A DNA stretch of 64,000 bases from Streptomyces sp. Act143 (GCF_003143935.1 NZ_QFRX01000001.1:6770977-6834976), one strand, 5' to 3'; positions 8,813 to 17,205 are shown, counted from the first letter of the stretch. Notes: generated by a model from the letters alone, not told the origin. Numbers and translations are program-made.

Positions 8813-9487
8813 GGCTGCCCGCACTGCACCGCCGTCTGCTGGCGGATGCACTCGAAGCGGGCGGGGACTACGAGCTTGCACTCGCCGGTGGCTACGCCGT
8901 ACAGGCGCATGGCCTGGTTGCCCGTCTCAGCCAGGACCTGGATTTCGCCACCCGGCATCCCGCCCCGATGGCGGGACATCGTGTCGCGTCTCGCGGACGG
9001 TCTGAGCGGCCACGGCTGGACGGTCTCATTGGTGGACGTGAGGCTGCTGAAGGCGCGGTTGCTGGTCACGGATCCTGACAGCAAGGAGGCCTGCGAGGTG
9101 GACCTTCTCAAAGAGGCCTTGTCTCATCGTCCTGTCGTCCTGGATGTCGGACCTGTGGTCGATCTTGAGGACCTCGTCGTCATGAAGGTGCGCGCTCTCG
9201 GCGATCGCGGTCTGCCGCGGGACGTGATCGATGTGCACGCAGCCTGCCGGTACTACCCCGTGATCGAGCTTGAGCAGCTCGGGTTGCGGGATGCGGGGGA
9301 ATTCGACCTCGTCGAGCTGCGTGACCGACTGGAGAGCGCCGTCTGGGTGAGTGACGAGGAGTTCGCGGCGTACGGTCTCGGGCCCGAGGAGATCAGCGAG
9401 CTACGCCAGTGGGCGCTGGACTGGGAGTCCGATCTCGGGCTTCGGCTCGCCGAGGACTACGAGGCTTATGAAGAGGGGGACGGCTAG
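8809..9487 (+). pseudogene. AbiEii/AbiGii-type nucleotidyltransferase, frameshifted
   Basis: The N-terminus (from ATG 8809) has the minimal nucleotidyltransferase signature LAGGYAVQAHG followed by SQDLDFATRHP. It then breaks at the GGG run 8973-8975. Removing one G restores the continuation PMADIVSRLADGLSGHGW and the rest of the protein (EVDLLKEAL, LEDLVVMKVRALGDR, RDVIDVHAA) to the stop at 9487, about 225 residues in all. The family includes AbiEii toxins that transfer nucleotides to RNA acceptors and block growth, and untested relatives. The coupled upstream gene supports a toxin-antitoxin or abortive-infection module. The frameshift may be a sequencing error. Confidence 0.75.
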
Positions 9488-9675
9488 GAGGCAGGGTGCC
9501 GACGGTCGCAGTCGTCGTGTCCGAGGTGCAGTCGTCGTAGATCCTGGAGTGTGGCCACCGGGAACGGGTGCCGTACCCAAAAAGTCCGTCGGCGAGGGCG
9601 TCCTTGCAGTAGCTGACGATGGATGTGTGCTCCGCCGGGTGTCCGCGATGCGGCAGGCCGCCCAACCGCTGCCGT

Positions 9676-10386
9676 TCAGCTCCCAGCCGAACTGCGGATC
9701 GGGCCTGAGGCGTCATGCCGGGCCAGCGCTTCCGCGTCCAGGACATCCTCCGGCGGCTTCACGTTCAATGGTTTGCCGAAGCCGCTGTACGTCGTGGTGG
9801 TGTGGAAGTCCGTCCCCCTGTACACAACCTTCAGCAGATACGGCTTGCCCTCCGTGGCCACGTAGAACGTGTACTTACCCGTCCTCACCGCCTTGTCCGT
9901 CACGATCACCGAGATCGCCGGAGTGCCGTCGACCTCCGTTGGCTCGCCCCTCTTCGCCGTGCCGAAGGAGGAGAAGTCACGAGGGCAGTCGGCCAGTCCG
10001 TCGCCCGGTTCGGCCTTGCTCGCCGGGGTCTTGACCCAGCGGTCCTGGTCCCCGTCCATCGACTTGTCCGACCACCACTCGATGTACGCCCGGTTCGGGC
10101 GGACGTAGTCCGTCCTGCCGATGCGGATCTGTTCGAGGGCGGCGCCGTTCCAGTTCCAGGTCGTCTTCGTCGAGCACCTGCTGTGGAGGTCGGTCGTGAT
10201 GCGGGCGGTGAAACCCTTGCCCTCGGGGTTGGTGGTCGTCCCCTCGACGGTCACGGACGTCAGCCCGGCCATCGTCTTGTTCGCCTCGTCGAGGATCTCC
10301 TGCCCGGAGCGTTCGTCCCCGCCGCCGCCCCCCGAGCACGCCGTCACCAGGAAGCACCCCAGCACCGCCATCGCTCTTCTTCGCAC
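9676..10386 (-). CDS. secreted lipoprotein, LppX/LprG-like fold suspected
   Basis: I take the GTG at 10386 as the start. It is preceded by GGGGG and begins a short lipoprotein signal (VRRRAMAVLGCFLVTAC) with lipobox VTAC and a Gly-rich tether. The frame is open further upstream but without a sensible start. The mature part, about 215 residues, has a pattern typical of actinobacterial LppX/LprAFG or LolA-like lipoproteins: a helix (ILDEANKTMAGL) followed by beta strands (SVTVEGTTT, TARITTDL, DRWVKTP, ISVIVTDK, KYTFYVAT, YLLKVVYRG). It is probably anchored to the outer face of the membrane. Ligand unknown. Confidence 0.8.
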   Translation of the reverse strand: MRRRAMAVLGCFLVTACSGGGGGDERSGQEILDEANKTMAGLTSVTVEGTTTNPEGKGFTARITTDLHSRCSTKTTWNWNGAALEQIRIGRTDYVRPNRAYIEWWSDKSMDGDQDRWVKTPASKAEPGDGLADCPRDFSSFGTAKRGEPTEVDGTPAISVIVTDKAVRTGKYTFYVATEGKPYLLKVVYRGTDFHTTTTYSGFGKPLNVKPPEDVLDAEALARHDASGPIRSSAGS

Positions 10387-10548
10387 AGTCCCCCCACAGG
10401 TCACAGATGACCCAGAGGTTACCGTCGCGGACGGGCGCGCCAAGATCCTGTAAACCGCGGGGGACCGCGATGTCCCCGTGGCATACGGCATGCGAGACTG
10501 CCCCGGTTGCGGAAGTGAACGGGGTGGCCCGGTGGGGAGCGGACGACG

Positions 10549-11373
10549 ATGAGCAAGCGGCAAGTGCAGAAGATGCTGCGGCTGATGGCGAGCGGGGAGG
10601 CCGTCGAACTCACCAGCCCCATGGCCTCGGTGAAGAAGCTCGCCCGGCTCGCCTTCATCGCCCAGCAGTTCGGCTACGAGTACGCCGACGTCCGGCAGGG
10701 CGGCGGTCGTAACAACGCCCTCGTCATGCTGCTCGTCCCCGACCCCAGCCCGCAGGCCCGCACCCGTGCCGCGCAGAACTGGGCGCAGTACCCGAACGCG
10801 AGCGACGGCGTCTCCGTGCCTCCGCTCGTCCCGGACGCCTTCGAACTCCTCAAGGCCCGGATCAACTTCGACCTCACCGGGCAGGCCAAGAAGCGCATGG
10901 GGTACGCCGTGGCCGGCGCCAGCGTCGCGTGCCTGGTCCTGGCGTTTCGATTCGGCGGTCAGTCCGGCGACTTCGTCACCGCGGCGATCGTCTGGGTCGC
11001 GTTGCTGGCGGTGCTCGCCATCGGCTTCGTCGTCAACGGCAAGCGCAACGTCAAGTTCGCCGGCCTGCTCCAGGCCGCCGGGTTCACGCCGGTCACCGAC
11101 GAGAGCGGACGGGTGCGTTACCTGCCGCCGGGGGCGCAGCTGCCGGGGCAGGCCAATCCCTTCGCGGCCGGACCGTACGGCCATCAGCCGCCGCAGCCGT
11201 ACGGTCAACAGCAGGCATACGGTCAGCAGCCTTACGGTCAGCAGCAGGCATACGGTCAGCAGCCGTACGGTCAGCCTCAGCAGCAGCCGTACCCGCCGCA
11301 GCCCCAGCCCTACGGTTACCCGCAGCAGCCCTACCCCCAGCAGAACCCCAACTGGCAGGCACCCCAAGGGTGA
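10549..11373 (+). CDS. conserved membrane protein with PYGQQ repeat tail
   Basis: A 274-residue protein. Residues 1-110 are a soluble basic domain (MSKRQVQKMLRLMASG, KKLARLAFIAQQFGYEYADV). Two membrane helices follow at about 124-142 and 148-166. The C-terminal 80 residues are a Gly/Pro/Gln/Tyr-rich tail with tandem PYGQQQAYGQQ units, encoded by near-perfect DNA repeats at about 11196-11280. Such tails are common in Streptomyces membrane proteins and are probably disordered. Function unknown; I recognise no enzyme or transporter signature. Confidence 0.75.
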   Translation: MSKRQVQKMLRLMASGEAVELTSPMASVKKLARLAFIAQQFGYEYADVRQGGGRNNALVMLLVPDPSPQARTRAAQNWAQYPNASDGVSVPPLVPDAFELLKARINFDLTGQAKKRMGYAVAGASVACLVLAFRFGGQSGDFVTAAIVWVALLAVLAIGFVVNGKRNVKFAGLLQAAGFTPVTDESGRVRYLPPGAQLPGQANPFAAGPYGHQPPQPYGQQQAYGQQPYGQQQAYGQQPYGQPQQQPYPPQPQPYGYPQQPYPQQNPNWQAPQG

Positions 11374-11428
11374 GCCACACGGTGACCCACGCCACTGGGA
11401 GCTGTTCGTAACAAACGGCCGCAACTAC

Positions 11429-11458
11429 CTCTCACCCCACCTTGCCGCCGGGTGAGAG
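11429..11458. promoter_or_regulatory. inverted repeat between the repeat-tail gene and narK
   Basis: CTCTCACCC (11429-11437) and GGGTGAGAG (11450-11458) form a perfect 9-base inverted repeat around a 12-base centre. It lies 55 bases after the upstream stop and about 108 bases before narK. It could end the upstream transcript, although no T-tract follows, or serve as an operator for nitrate control. Confidence 0.4.
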
Positions 11459-11566
11459 CAAAGTTCCTTTCCGGTCACCCAGTGCCACAGCGAGGAAACG
11501 CGCCCTCCCTACCTTCGGGATCAGCCGCTCAGAGAGCCCCGAGCCCCGAAGCACCGTGGAGGCAGC

Positions 11567-12949
11567 ATGACAGCCCCTAGCACAGCCCCCGCACCCCCGA
11601 GCAGGGGCGGCCGCTGGATCCAGCAGTGGGATCCGGAGGACGAGACCTTCTGGAACCGGACCGGGGAGAAGATCGCCCGCCGCAACCTGGCCTTCTCCGT
11701 CCTCTCCGAGCACATCGGATTCTCGATCTGGACCATGTGGTCCGTGCTGGTGCTCTTCATGGGCCCGGAGTACGGCCTGACCCCGGCCGACAAGTTCCTG
11801 CTGACCTCGATGGTGACGCTCGTCGGAGCCGTCGTCCGGGTCCCGTACACCTTCGCCGTGGCGATCTTCGGCGGCCGGAACTGGACCATCATCTCGGCCA
11901 GCCTCCTGCTCGTCCCGACCATCGCGGCCTTCGCCGTGATGGAGCCGGGCACCTCCTTCAACACCTTCCTGCTCGTCGGCCTGCTGGCCGGTATCGGCGG
12001 CGGCAACTTCGCCTCCTCGATGACCAACATCAACGCCTTCTTCCCGCTCCGCAAGAAGGGGTGGGCGCTCGGACTGAACGCGGGCGGCGGCAACATCGGT
12101 GTGCCGGTCATCCAGCTCATCGCCCTCGCCGTCATCGGGGCGTCCGGCGGGCCGCGGGTGCTCCTCGGGATCTACATCCCGCTCATCGTCGCGGCCGCCA
12201 CGCTGTCGGCGCTGAAGATGGACAACCTCGCCACCGTCAAGAACGACACCGGTGCCGCCATCGACTCGGCGAAGGACGGCCACACCTGGATCATGTCCTT
12301 CCTCTACATCGGCACCTTCGGCTCGTTCATCGGCTTCTCCTTCGCCTTCGGGCAGGTCCTCCAGGTGCAGTTCGGGCGGACGCCGCTGCAGGCCGCGTAC
12401 GTCACCTTCATCGGCCCGCTGCTCGGCTCGCTCATCCGCCCGGTCGGCGGCTGGCTCGCCGACAAGTACGGCGGCGCGAAGATCACCCTCTACAACTACG
12501 TCGCCATGGCCGCCGCCACCGGCGTCCTGATCTTCGCCAGCATGGAGAAGTCGCTGCCGCTGTTCGTCACCGCCTTCGTGGCGCTGTTCATCCTCACCGG
12601 GCTCGGCAACGGCTCGACGTTCAAGATGATCCCCGGCATCTTCCAGGCCAAGGCCCTCGCCAAGGGGCTGCGCGGCGATGAGGCAGCCGCCTACGGCCGC
12701 CGGCTCTCCGGCGCCTCCATGGGACTCATCGGCGCGGTCGGCGCGCTCGGCGGTGTGGGCATCAACATGGCCTTCCGCCAGTCGTTCCTCTCGAACGGCT
12801 CCGGCACCGGCGCCTTCGTCAGCTTCCTCGTCTACTACGCCCTCTGCTTCGCGGTGACCTGGGCCGTATACCTTCGCCGTACCGCGGTCAAGGCCGAGAC
12901 GACGGCTGCCGCAGAGGCGAAGCCGCAGCTCAGCTATGCCGAGGTGTGA
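11567..12949 (+). CDS. narK: NarK-type nitrate/nitrite transporter (MFS)
   Basis: A 460-residue, 12-helix MFS protein. The nitrate/nitrite porter signature is visible: GIGGGNFASSMTNINAFFP at about residues 143-161 and the matching GLGNGSTFKMIP in the second half. The N-terminal segment WIQQWDPEDETFWNRTGEKI is typical of NarK proteins in actinobacteria. It moves nitrate in or nitrite out across the cytoplasmic membrane. ATG at 11567 follows GGAGG by four bases. The next gene downstream is the nitrate regulator NnaR, as in S. coelicolor, which supports a role in nitrogen assimilation or nitrite export. Confidence 0.92.
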   Translation: MTAPSTAPAPPSRGGRWIQQWDPEDETFWNRTGEKIARRNLAFSVLSEHIGFSIWTMWSVLVLFMGPEYGLTPADKFLLTSMVTLVGAVVRVPYTFAVAIFGGRNWTIISASLLLVPTIAAFAVMEPGTSFNTFLLVGLLAGIGGGNFASSMTNINAFFPLRKKGWALGLNAGGGNIGVPVIQLIALAVIGASGGPRVLLGIYIPLIVAAATLSALKMDNLATVKNDTGAAIDSAKDGHTWIMSFLYIGTFGSFIGFSFAFGQVLQVQFGRTPLQAAYVTFIGPLLGSLIRPVGGWLADKYGGAKITLYNYVAMAAATGVLIFASMEKSLPLFVTAFVALFILTGLGNGSTFKMIPGIFQAKALAKGLRGDEAAAYGRRLSGASMGLIGAVGALGGVGINMAFRQSFLSNGSGTGAFVSFLVYYALCFAVTWAVYLRRTAVKAETTAAAEAKPQLSYAEV

Positions 12950-12975
12950 CGTAACACCGGCGCAATGAAGCCGAA

Positions 12976-13007
12976 CCGAGCCTGTCACGCGCCGTTGACA
13001 GGCTCGG
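12976..13007 (+). terminator. hairpin terminator after narK
   Basis: A 12-base perfect stem (CCGAGCCTGTCA with TGACAGGCTCGG) surrounds an 8-base loop, 26 bases after the narK stop. No long T-run follows, as is common in Streptomyces. Confidence 0.7.
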
Positions 13008-13070
13008 TCGGCATGCAGGTGCCATCACACCCCGTGTAGGTGCAAACGACTCGAGTGCGGGACGAGAGTT

Positions 13071-14225
13071 ATGTACGACGAACAGCAGCGACCAGAACAA
13101 CACGGCCCCCTGGCCGGCTTCACCGTAGGGGTGACAGCCGCGCGCCGGGCCGACGAGCTGGGCGCACTGCTGCAGCGACGGGGAGCCGCCGTCCTGCACG
13201 CACCGGCCCTGCGGATCGTGCAGCTCGCCGACGACAGCGAGCTGCTCGCCGCGACCAAGCAGGTCATCGACGACGTACCGGACGTCGTGGTCGCCACGAC
13301 CGCGATCGGTTTCCGCGGCTGGATCGAGGCCGCCGACGGCTGGGGCCTGGGCGAGGACCTGCTCCAGCGGCTGCGCGGCGTCGAGGTGCTGGCGCGCGGC
13401 CCCAAGGTGAAGGGCGCGATCCGGGCGGCCGGGCTGACCGAGGACTGGTCGCCGTCGTCCGAGTCCATGGCCGAGGTGCTGGACCGGCTCCTGGAGGAGG
13501 GCGTCGACGGGCGCCGGATCGCCGTCCAGCTGCACGGCGAGCCGCTGCCCGGCTTCGTGGAGGCGCTCAGGGCCGGGGGAGCGGAGGTGCTCGGGGTGCC
13601 GGTCTACCGGTGGATGCCGCCGGAGGACATCGGGCCGGTGGACCGTCTCCTGGACGCCACCGTCTCCCGGGGCCTGGACGCCCTCACCTTCACCAGCGCC
13701 CCCGCCGCCGCGTCCCTGCTGACCCGGGCCGAGGAGCGGGGCCTGCTCCCGGAGCTCCTCGCCGCCCTCAACCACGACGTCCTGCCCGCCTGCGTGGGCC
13801 CGGTCACGGCACTTCCGCTCCAGGCCCGCGGCGTCGACACCGTCCAGCCCGAACGCTTCCGCCTCGGGCCGCTCGTCCAGCTCCTGTGCCAGGAGCTCCC
13901 GGCCCGGGCCCGCACCCTGCCCATCGCCGGCCACCGGGTCGAGATCCGCGGCCACGCGGTCCTCGTCGACGGCGCCCTGCGTCCCGTACCGCCCGCCGGG
14001 ATGTCGCTGCTGCGCGCGCTGTCCCGGCGGCCGGGGTGGGTCGTGGCCCGGGCGGAGCTGCTGCGGGCGCTGCCGGGCGCGGGCCGCGACGAGCACGCGG
14101 TGGAGACGGCGATGGCCCGGCTGCGCACGGCCCTCGGCGCCCCGAAGCTGATCCAGACGGTGGTGAAGCGGGGTTACCGGCTGGCCCTGGACCCGGCCGC
14201 CGACGCCAAGTACGCCGACGTGTAG
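13071..14225 (+). CDS. nnaR: NnaR-type HemD-like/winged-helix nitrate regulator
   Basis: A 384-residue two-domain protein. Residues about 14-255 form a uroporphyrinogen-III synthase (HemD) fold (FTVGVTAARRADELGALLQ, FTSAPAAASLL, CVGPVTALPL). Residues about 270-375 are an OmpR/PhoB-type winged helix (MSLLRALSRRPGWVVARAELL, VETAMARLRTALG, IQTVVKRGYRL). This fusion next to narK matches NnaR of S. coelicolor and mycobacteria, a co-regulator with GlnR of nitrate and nitrite assimilation genes. Databases often call it uroporphyrinogen-III synthase, but the DNA-binding domain argues for regulation. Its 3' end overlaps the convergent DUF1772 gene by 52 bases. Confidence 0.85.
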   Translation: MYDEQQRPEQHGPLAGFTVGVTAARRADELGALLQRRGAAVLHAPALRIVQLADDSELLAATKQVIDDVPDVVVATTAIGFRGWIEAADGWGLGEDLLQRLRGVEVLARGPKVKGAIRAAGLTEDWSPSSESMAEVLDRLLEEGVDGRRIAVQLHGEPLPGFVEALRAGGAEVLGVPVYRWMPPEDIGPVDRLLDATVSRGLDALTFTSAPAAASLLTRAEERGLLPELLAALNHDVLPACVGPVTALPLQARGVDTVQPERFRLGPLVQLLCQELPARARTLPIAGHRVEIRGHAVLVDGALRPVPPAGMSLLRALSRRPGWVVARAELLRALPGAGRDEHAVETAMARLRTALGAPKLIQTVVKRGYRLALDPAADAKYADV

Positions 14226-14698
14226 GACCGCCCGCGCACCAGCAGCGCCCTCGCCAGACACCCCACCGCCACCGTCGACAGCACGGCCCGTACGACGTTC
14301 CAGGCCACCCACGCGTCCTCGAAGCCGGCGCGTGCGGCGGCCGGATCGCCGGCCGCGTCCAGGTCGTCGTTGAGCGGGATGCTGAAGACGACCGTCACCA
14401 GGAAGGCGAGGGCGTACGCGGCGAGGGCCGCCCACACCCACTGGCGGTGCGGCTCCCCGCGGCCCTGCCACGCCGCCACCCCGGTCAGCAGCAGCGCCCC
14501 GAGGAAGCTCAGCATGAACACCGGGTTCTGGATGACGTCGTTGATGTTGCGCATGACCTCGACGTAGACCCGGTCGTCGCTGCGGGCCAGCCCCGGCATC
14601 ACCGCGCACGCGAACACGTAGAAGGAGCCCGCGATCAGCCCCATGGCGACCGTGGCCGCCCCCAGTACCCCGCCCGTCGTGCCGCTCTGCTTCGTCAT
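14174..14698 (-). CDS. DUF1772 (anthrone-oxygenase-like) membrane protein
   Basis: A 174-residue protein with four predicted membrane helices. The pattern is that of DUF1772: FYVFACAVMPGLARS, then NINDVIQNPVFMLSFLGALLL, then FSIPLNDDLDA and a final WNVVRAVLSTVAVGCL helix. Some family members are annotated as anthrone oxygenases, but most are uncharacterised. The last 17 codons overlap nnaR convergently, so read-through from either gene would produce antisense RNA. Start ATG at 14698. Confidence 0.85.
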   Translation of the reverse strand: MTKQSGTTGGVLGAATVAMGLIAGSFYVFACAVMPGLARSDDRVYVEVMRNINDVIQNPVFMLSFLGALLLTGVAAWQGRGEPHRQWVWAALAAYALAFLVTVVFSIPLNDDLDAAGDPAAARAGFEDAWVAWNVVRAVLSTVAVGCLARALLVRGRSYTSAYLASAAGSRASR

Positions 14699-14878
14699 GC
14701 CCTCCAGTCAAGGGGCCCGGGATCACCGCCGACATGGTTCAGGCGCCCAGCCCCATACGCGTGCGTCCACGCGGCGCCGGAGCCGCCCCGCCGGTACGAG
14801 GACTTCCGGCGGCGCGGGCGGGAAGGCACTGTGAGAGGGAACCGTCTTCTTCACGGCACCCTAGGTGGTGACAGGCAC

Positions 14879-15460
14879 ATGGCACTTGATACGGCCGCGG
14901 CCCCGTACGAGCTGCGGTTCGACGCCGGGCGGATCTGCCTCGACCTCCTCGCGACCACCCACCCCGTCGAACGGCTCGACTCGGTCGAGGTGCTGTGCGC
15001 CTGGATCGTCGGCTCCGGGCTGGTCCCGGCGGACACCCCGCTGACGCACGCCGACGCCTCCTGGCTCGTGGGTTTCCGTGAACTACGGTGGCAGACCGGG
15101 CAGTTGGTGCGTACGGGGTCCGCCGGTGCGGACATCGCGCTCGCCCGCGTCAACGAACTGGCCGGCGCCGCGCCCCCGGCCCCGCGTGCGGTGCGCGACG
15201 AGGACGGCACCCTCGTACGCGAGTTGGCGGCCCCGCCGGAACTGGCCGCACTGCTCGGCGCCGTCGCCCGGGACGCCGTGGAACTGCTCACCGACCCCGT
15301 CGCGCGCGCGGGTCTGCGGCAGTGCGCCGGCGACAACTGCCCCATCGTGTACCTGGACACGTCACGGGGACGCAGGAGGCGCTGGTGCTCCAGTGAGGTC
15401 TGCGGGAACCGGGAAAGGGTGGCCCGGCACCGCCGTCGCGCGGCCCTCGCCCGCGCCTGA
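14879..15460 (+). CDS. CGNR zinc-finger/ABATE-domain protein
   Basis: About 193 residues from ATG 14879; the longer open frame upstream belongs to unrelated sequence. The N-terminal ABATE domain (FDAGRICLDLLATTH, HADASWLVGFRELRWQ) is followed by the C-terminal CGNR zinc finger: C-x4-C (LRQCAGDNCPIVYLDTSRG) and WCSSEVCGNRERVARHRRR. This family is regarded as stress-linked, probably DNA-binding regulators in actinobacteria; few members have been studied. It stands alone between the divergent DUF1772 gene and sigU. Confidence 0.88.
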   Translation: MALDTAAAPYELRFDAGRICLDLLATTHPVERLDSVEVLCAWIVGSGLVPADTPLTHADASWLVGFRELRWQTGQLVRTGSAGADIALARVNELAGAAPPAPRAVRDEDGTLVRELAAPPELAALLGAVARDAVELLTDPVARAGLRQCAGDNCPIVYLDTSRGRRRRWCSSEVCGNRERVARHRRRAALARA

Positions 15461-15634
15461 GGGGCCGGCCTCCGAAGCTGAGAGACCGTTATGCGGCTTC
15501 TGCGGAACGGGAGTCGAAGTGATTTCGATTACACGCCGTTTACCTCAGGCCTGACGCGGGCAGCCGCGCCGATCTTGCCGGTGTGGCGGAAATGTAAAGA
15601 TCGCACGGTGGGAATGTGTGCGCATGTCCCTCTC

Positions 15635-15668
15635 GTCACGTCACTCGGAAGAAAACTGTCACGTCACT
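15635..15668. promoter_or_regulatory. direct repeat GTCACGTCACT upstream of sigU
   Basis: The 11-base sequence GTCACGTCACT occurs at 15635-15645 and again at 15658-15668. The offset is 23 bases, about two helical turns, and the second copy ends 77 bases before the sigU start. This spacing fits cooperative binding by a dimeric regulator or overlapping promoter elements. Function is inferred. Confidence 0.4.
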
Positions 15669-15745
15669 TTGAACACCCAACCGCCCGCGTCCGTACCCGG
15701 TGTTGAGCGACCGGCTGGGGGAACCCCCGGACATCGGAGGTGGGC

Positions 15746-16321
15746 GTGCGCAAGGATTCCGTCGTGGCCAATGAACGTGGATCGAGGGCCCGACATCGCA
15801 TGTCCCAGCCCTCGGAACCTGATGAGGAGCTCATGCGTGCTCTGTACAGAGAGCACGCGGGACCCCTGCTCGCCTATGTGCTGAGGCTGGTCGCCGGAGA
15901 CCGGCAAAGAGCCGAGGACGTCGTGCAGGAGACGCTGATCCGTGCCTGGAAGAACGCCGGTCAGCTCAATCGAGCGACCGGATCTGTACGCCCCTGGCTG
16001 GTGACGGTCGCCCGGCGCATCGTCATCGACGGCCACCGAAGCCGGCAGGCCCGGCCGCAGGAGGTCGATCCGTCGCCGCTGGAGGTCATCCCCGCGGAGG
16101 ACGAGATCGACAAGGCGCTGTGGTTGATGACGCTGTCGGACGCGCTCGACGACCTGACCCCCGCGCACCGGGAGGTGCTCGTCGAGACGTACTTCAAGGG
16201 GCGTACCGTCAATGAGGCGGCCGAGACGCTCGGAATACCCAGCGGCACCGTCCGCTCGCGGGTCTTTTATGCCCTGAGGTCGATGAAGCTGGCACTGGAG
16301 GAGCGGGGGGTGACGGCGTGA
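15746..16321 (+). CDS. sigU: ECF RNA polymerase sigma factor SigU
   Basis: An ECF sigma factor of about 191 residues. Region 2 is at about 32-95 (LYREHAGPLLAYVLRLV, AEDVVQETLIRAWKN, RPWLVTVARRIVIDGHR) and region 4 at about 130-185 (LDDLTPAHREVLVETYFKG, ETLGIPSGTVRSRVFYALR). I choose GTG 15746, not 15740, because GGAGG at 15736-15740 then has a 5-base spacing. The downstream anti-sigma gene overlaps by 4 bases. Order and neighbours (anti-sigma factor, then a HelD-like helicase, malic enzyme and hupA) match the sigU-rsuA locus of S. coelicolor, where SigU influences development and secretion. Confidence 0.85.
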   Translation: MRKDSVVANERGSRARHRMSQPSEPDEELMRALYREHAGPLLAYVLRLVAGDRQRAEDVVQETLIRAWKNAGQLNRATGSVRPWLVTVARRIVIDGHRSRQARPQEVDPSPLEVIPAEDEIDKALWLMTLSDALDDLTPAHREVLVETYFKGRTVNEAAETLGIPSGTVRSRVFYALRSMKLALEERGVTA

Positions 16322-17145
16322 TGAGTGTTTACGGGGGAAACCAGGGATTCGGCACAGGTGGTTCGGGTATGTCTGGGGCTATGCAGGGATCTCCGGTGCC
16401 GAGCGAGCACGAGACCGTCGGCGCCTACGCCCTCGGAATCCTCGACGACGCCGAGGCAACCGCTTTCGAGGTGCATCTCGCCGGGTGCGAGTGGTGCGCC
16501 CAGCAGCTCGACGAACTCGCCGGGATGGAACCGATGCTGGCCGCGCTCGCGGACCTGCCCGGGACCGGTACGCCCGCGATCGGTGAGTCGCTGTCCGCCA
16601 AGCCCAGCCCGCGGCTGGTGAACAAGCTGGTCGACGAGGTTGCCGAACGCCGCGCCCAGAAGCGCCGGCGCGGGTTCTACCTGGTCGCCGCCGCGGCCGC
16701 GCTGATCATCGGCGGCCCGCTGGTCGCCGTGGGCGCGACGGGCAACGACTCGGGTGGGAACGTTTCGGCACACACCACGAGCAGCCCCGCCAAGGAAGCC
16801 TTCGAGGTCATCAAGGACAAGGTCACCGCGACCGACCCCTCGACCGACGTCACCGCGACCGTCGCGGTGGAGAAGAAGGACTGGGGCACCCACGCGGTCC
16901 TCCAGCTGAAGAACGTGACGGGTCCCGAGAAGTGCTCCCTGATCGCCGTCGGCAAGAACGGCGAGCGCGAGACGGTCACCTCCTGGTCCGTCCCGAACTG
17001 GGGCTACGGCATCCCGAACGCCAAGACCGAAGAGGCCAAACAGCCCCTGTACGTCCATGGCGGCGCGGCCTTCGACCCCAACCAGATCGACCACTTCGAG
17101 GTCATGACCTTCGACGGCAAGAAGCTCGTAGAGGTCGACGCGTAG
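16318..17145 (+). CDS. rsuA: zinc-type anti-sigma factor RsuA
   Basis: A 275-residue transmembrane anti-sigma factor. The cytoplasmic ZAS domain (about 22-100) has HETVGAYALGILDD and the zinc motif H-x3-C-x2-C (HLAGCEWC). One membrane helix at about 119-140 (GFYLVAAAAALIIGGPLVAVGA) is followed by a 130-residue extracytoplasmic domain. GTG 16318 overlaps the sigU stop, and an ATG follows immediately at 16321; either start keeps the genes coupled. It is expected to hold SigU at the membrane until regulated proteolysis or a redox change releases it. Confidence 0.87.
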   Translation: MMSVYGGNQGFGTGGSGMSGAMQGSPVPSEHETVGAYALGILDDAEATAFEVHLAGCEWCAQQLDELAGMEPMLAALADLPGTGTPAIGESLSAKPSPRLVNKLVDEVAERRAQKRRRGFYLVAAAAALIIGGPLVAVGATGNDSGGNVSAHTTSSPAKEAFEVIKDKVTATDPSTDVTATVAVEKKDWGTHAVLQLKNVTGPEKCSLIAVGKNGERETVTSWSVPNWGYGIPNAKTEEAKQPLYVHGGAAFDPNQIDHFEVMTFDGKKLVEVDA

Positions 17146-17205
17146 CTTCCACCAGCCCCCTTCACTTAGGGTTGACGGCTGCCCAGCACGTCAGAAGGGG
17201 GCCCG

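Noticed and set aside
9488..9675. Possible gene between the nucleotidyltransferase and the lipoprotein
   Set aside because: No start with a ribosome binding site and no protein-like frame. I treat it as a 3'-3' intergenic gap.
11400..11566. GlnR box upstream of narK
   Set aside because: GTAAC and GTCAC half-sites exist, but I could not find a second GAAAC-type half at the proper spacing.
13040..15460. Single 806-codon plus-strand protein ending in the CGNR domain
   Set aside because: Its first 600 codons are an off-frame reading of nnaR and the antisense of the DUF1772 gene. Only the part from ATG 14879 has protein-family similarity.
17146..17205. Possible rifamycin-associated element upstream of the HelD-like gene, as found for HelR
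   Set aside because: I looked for the inverted-repeat element I remember from rifamycin-inducible genes and did not see it in the 60-base gap. The HelR name is therefore not used as a gene symbol.
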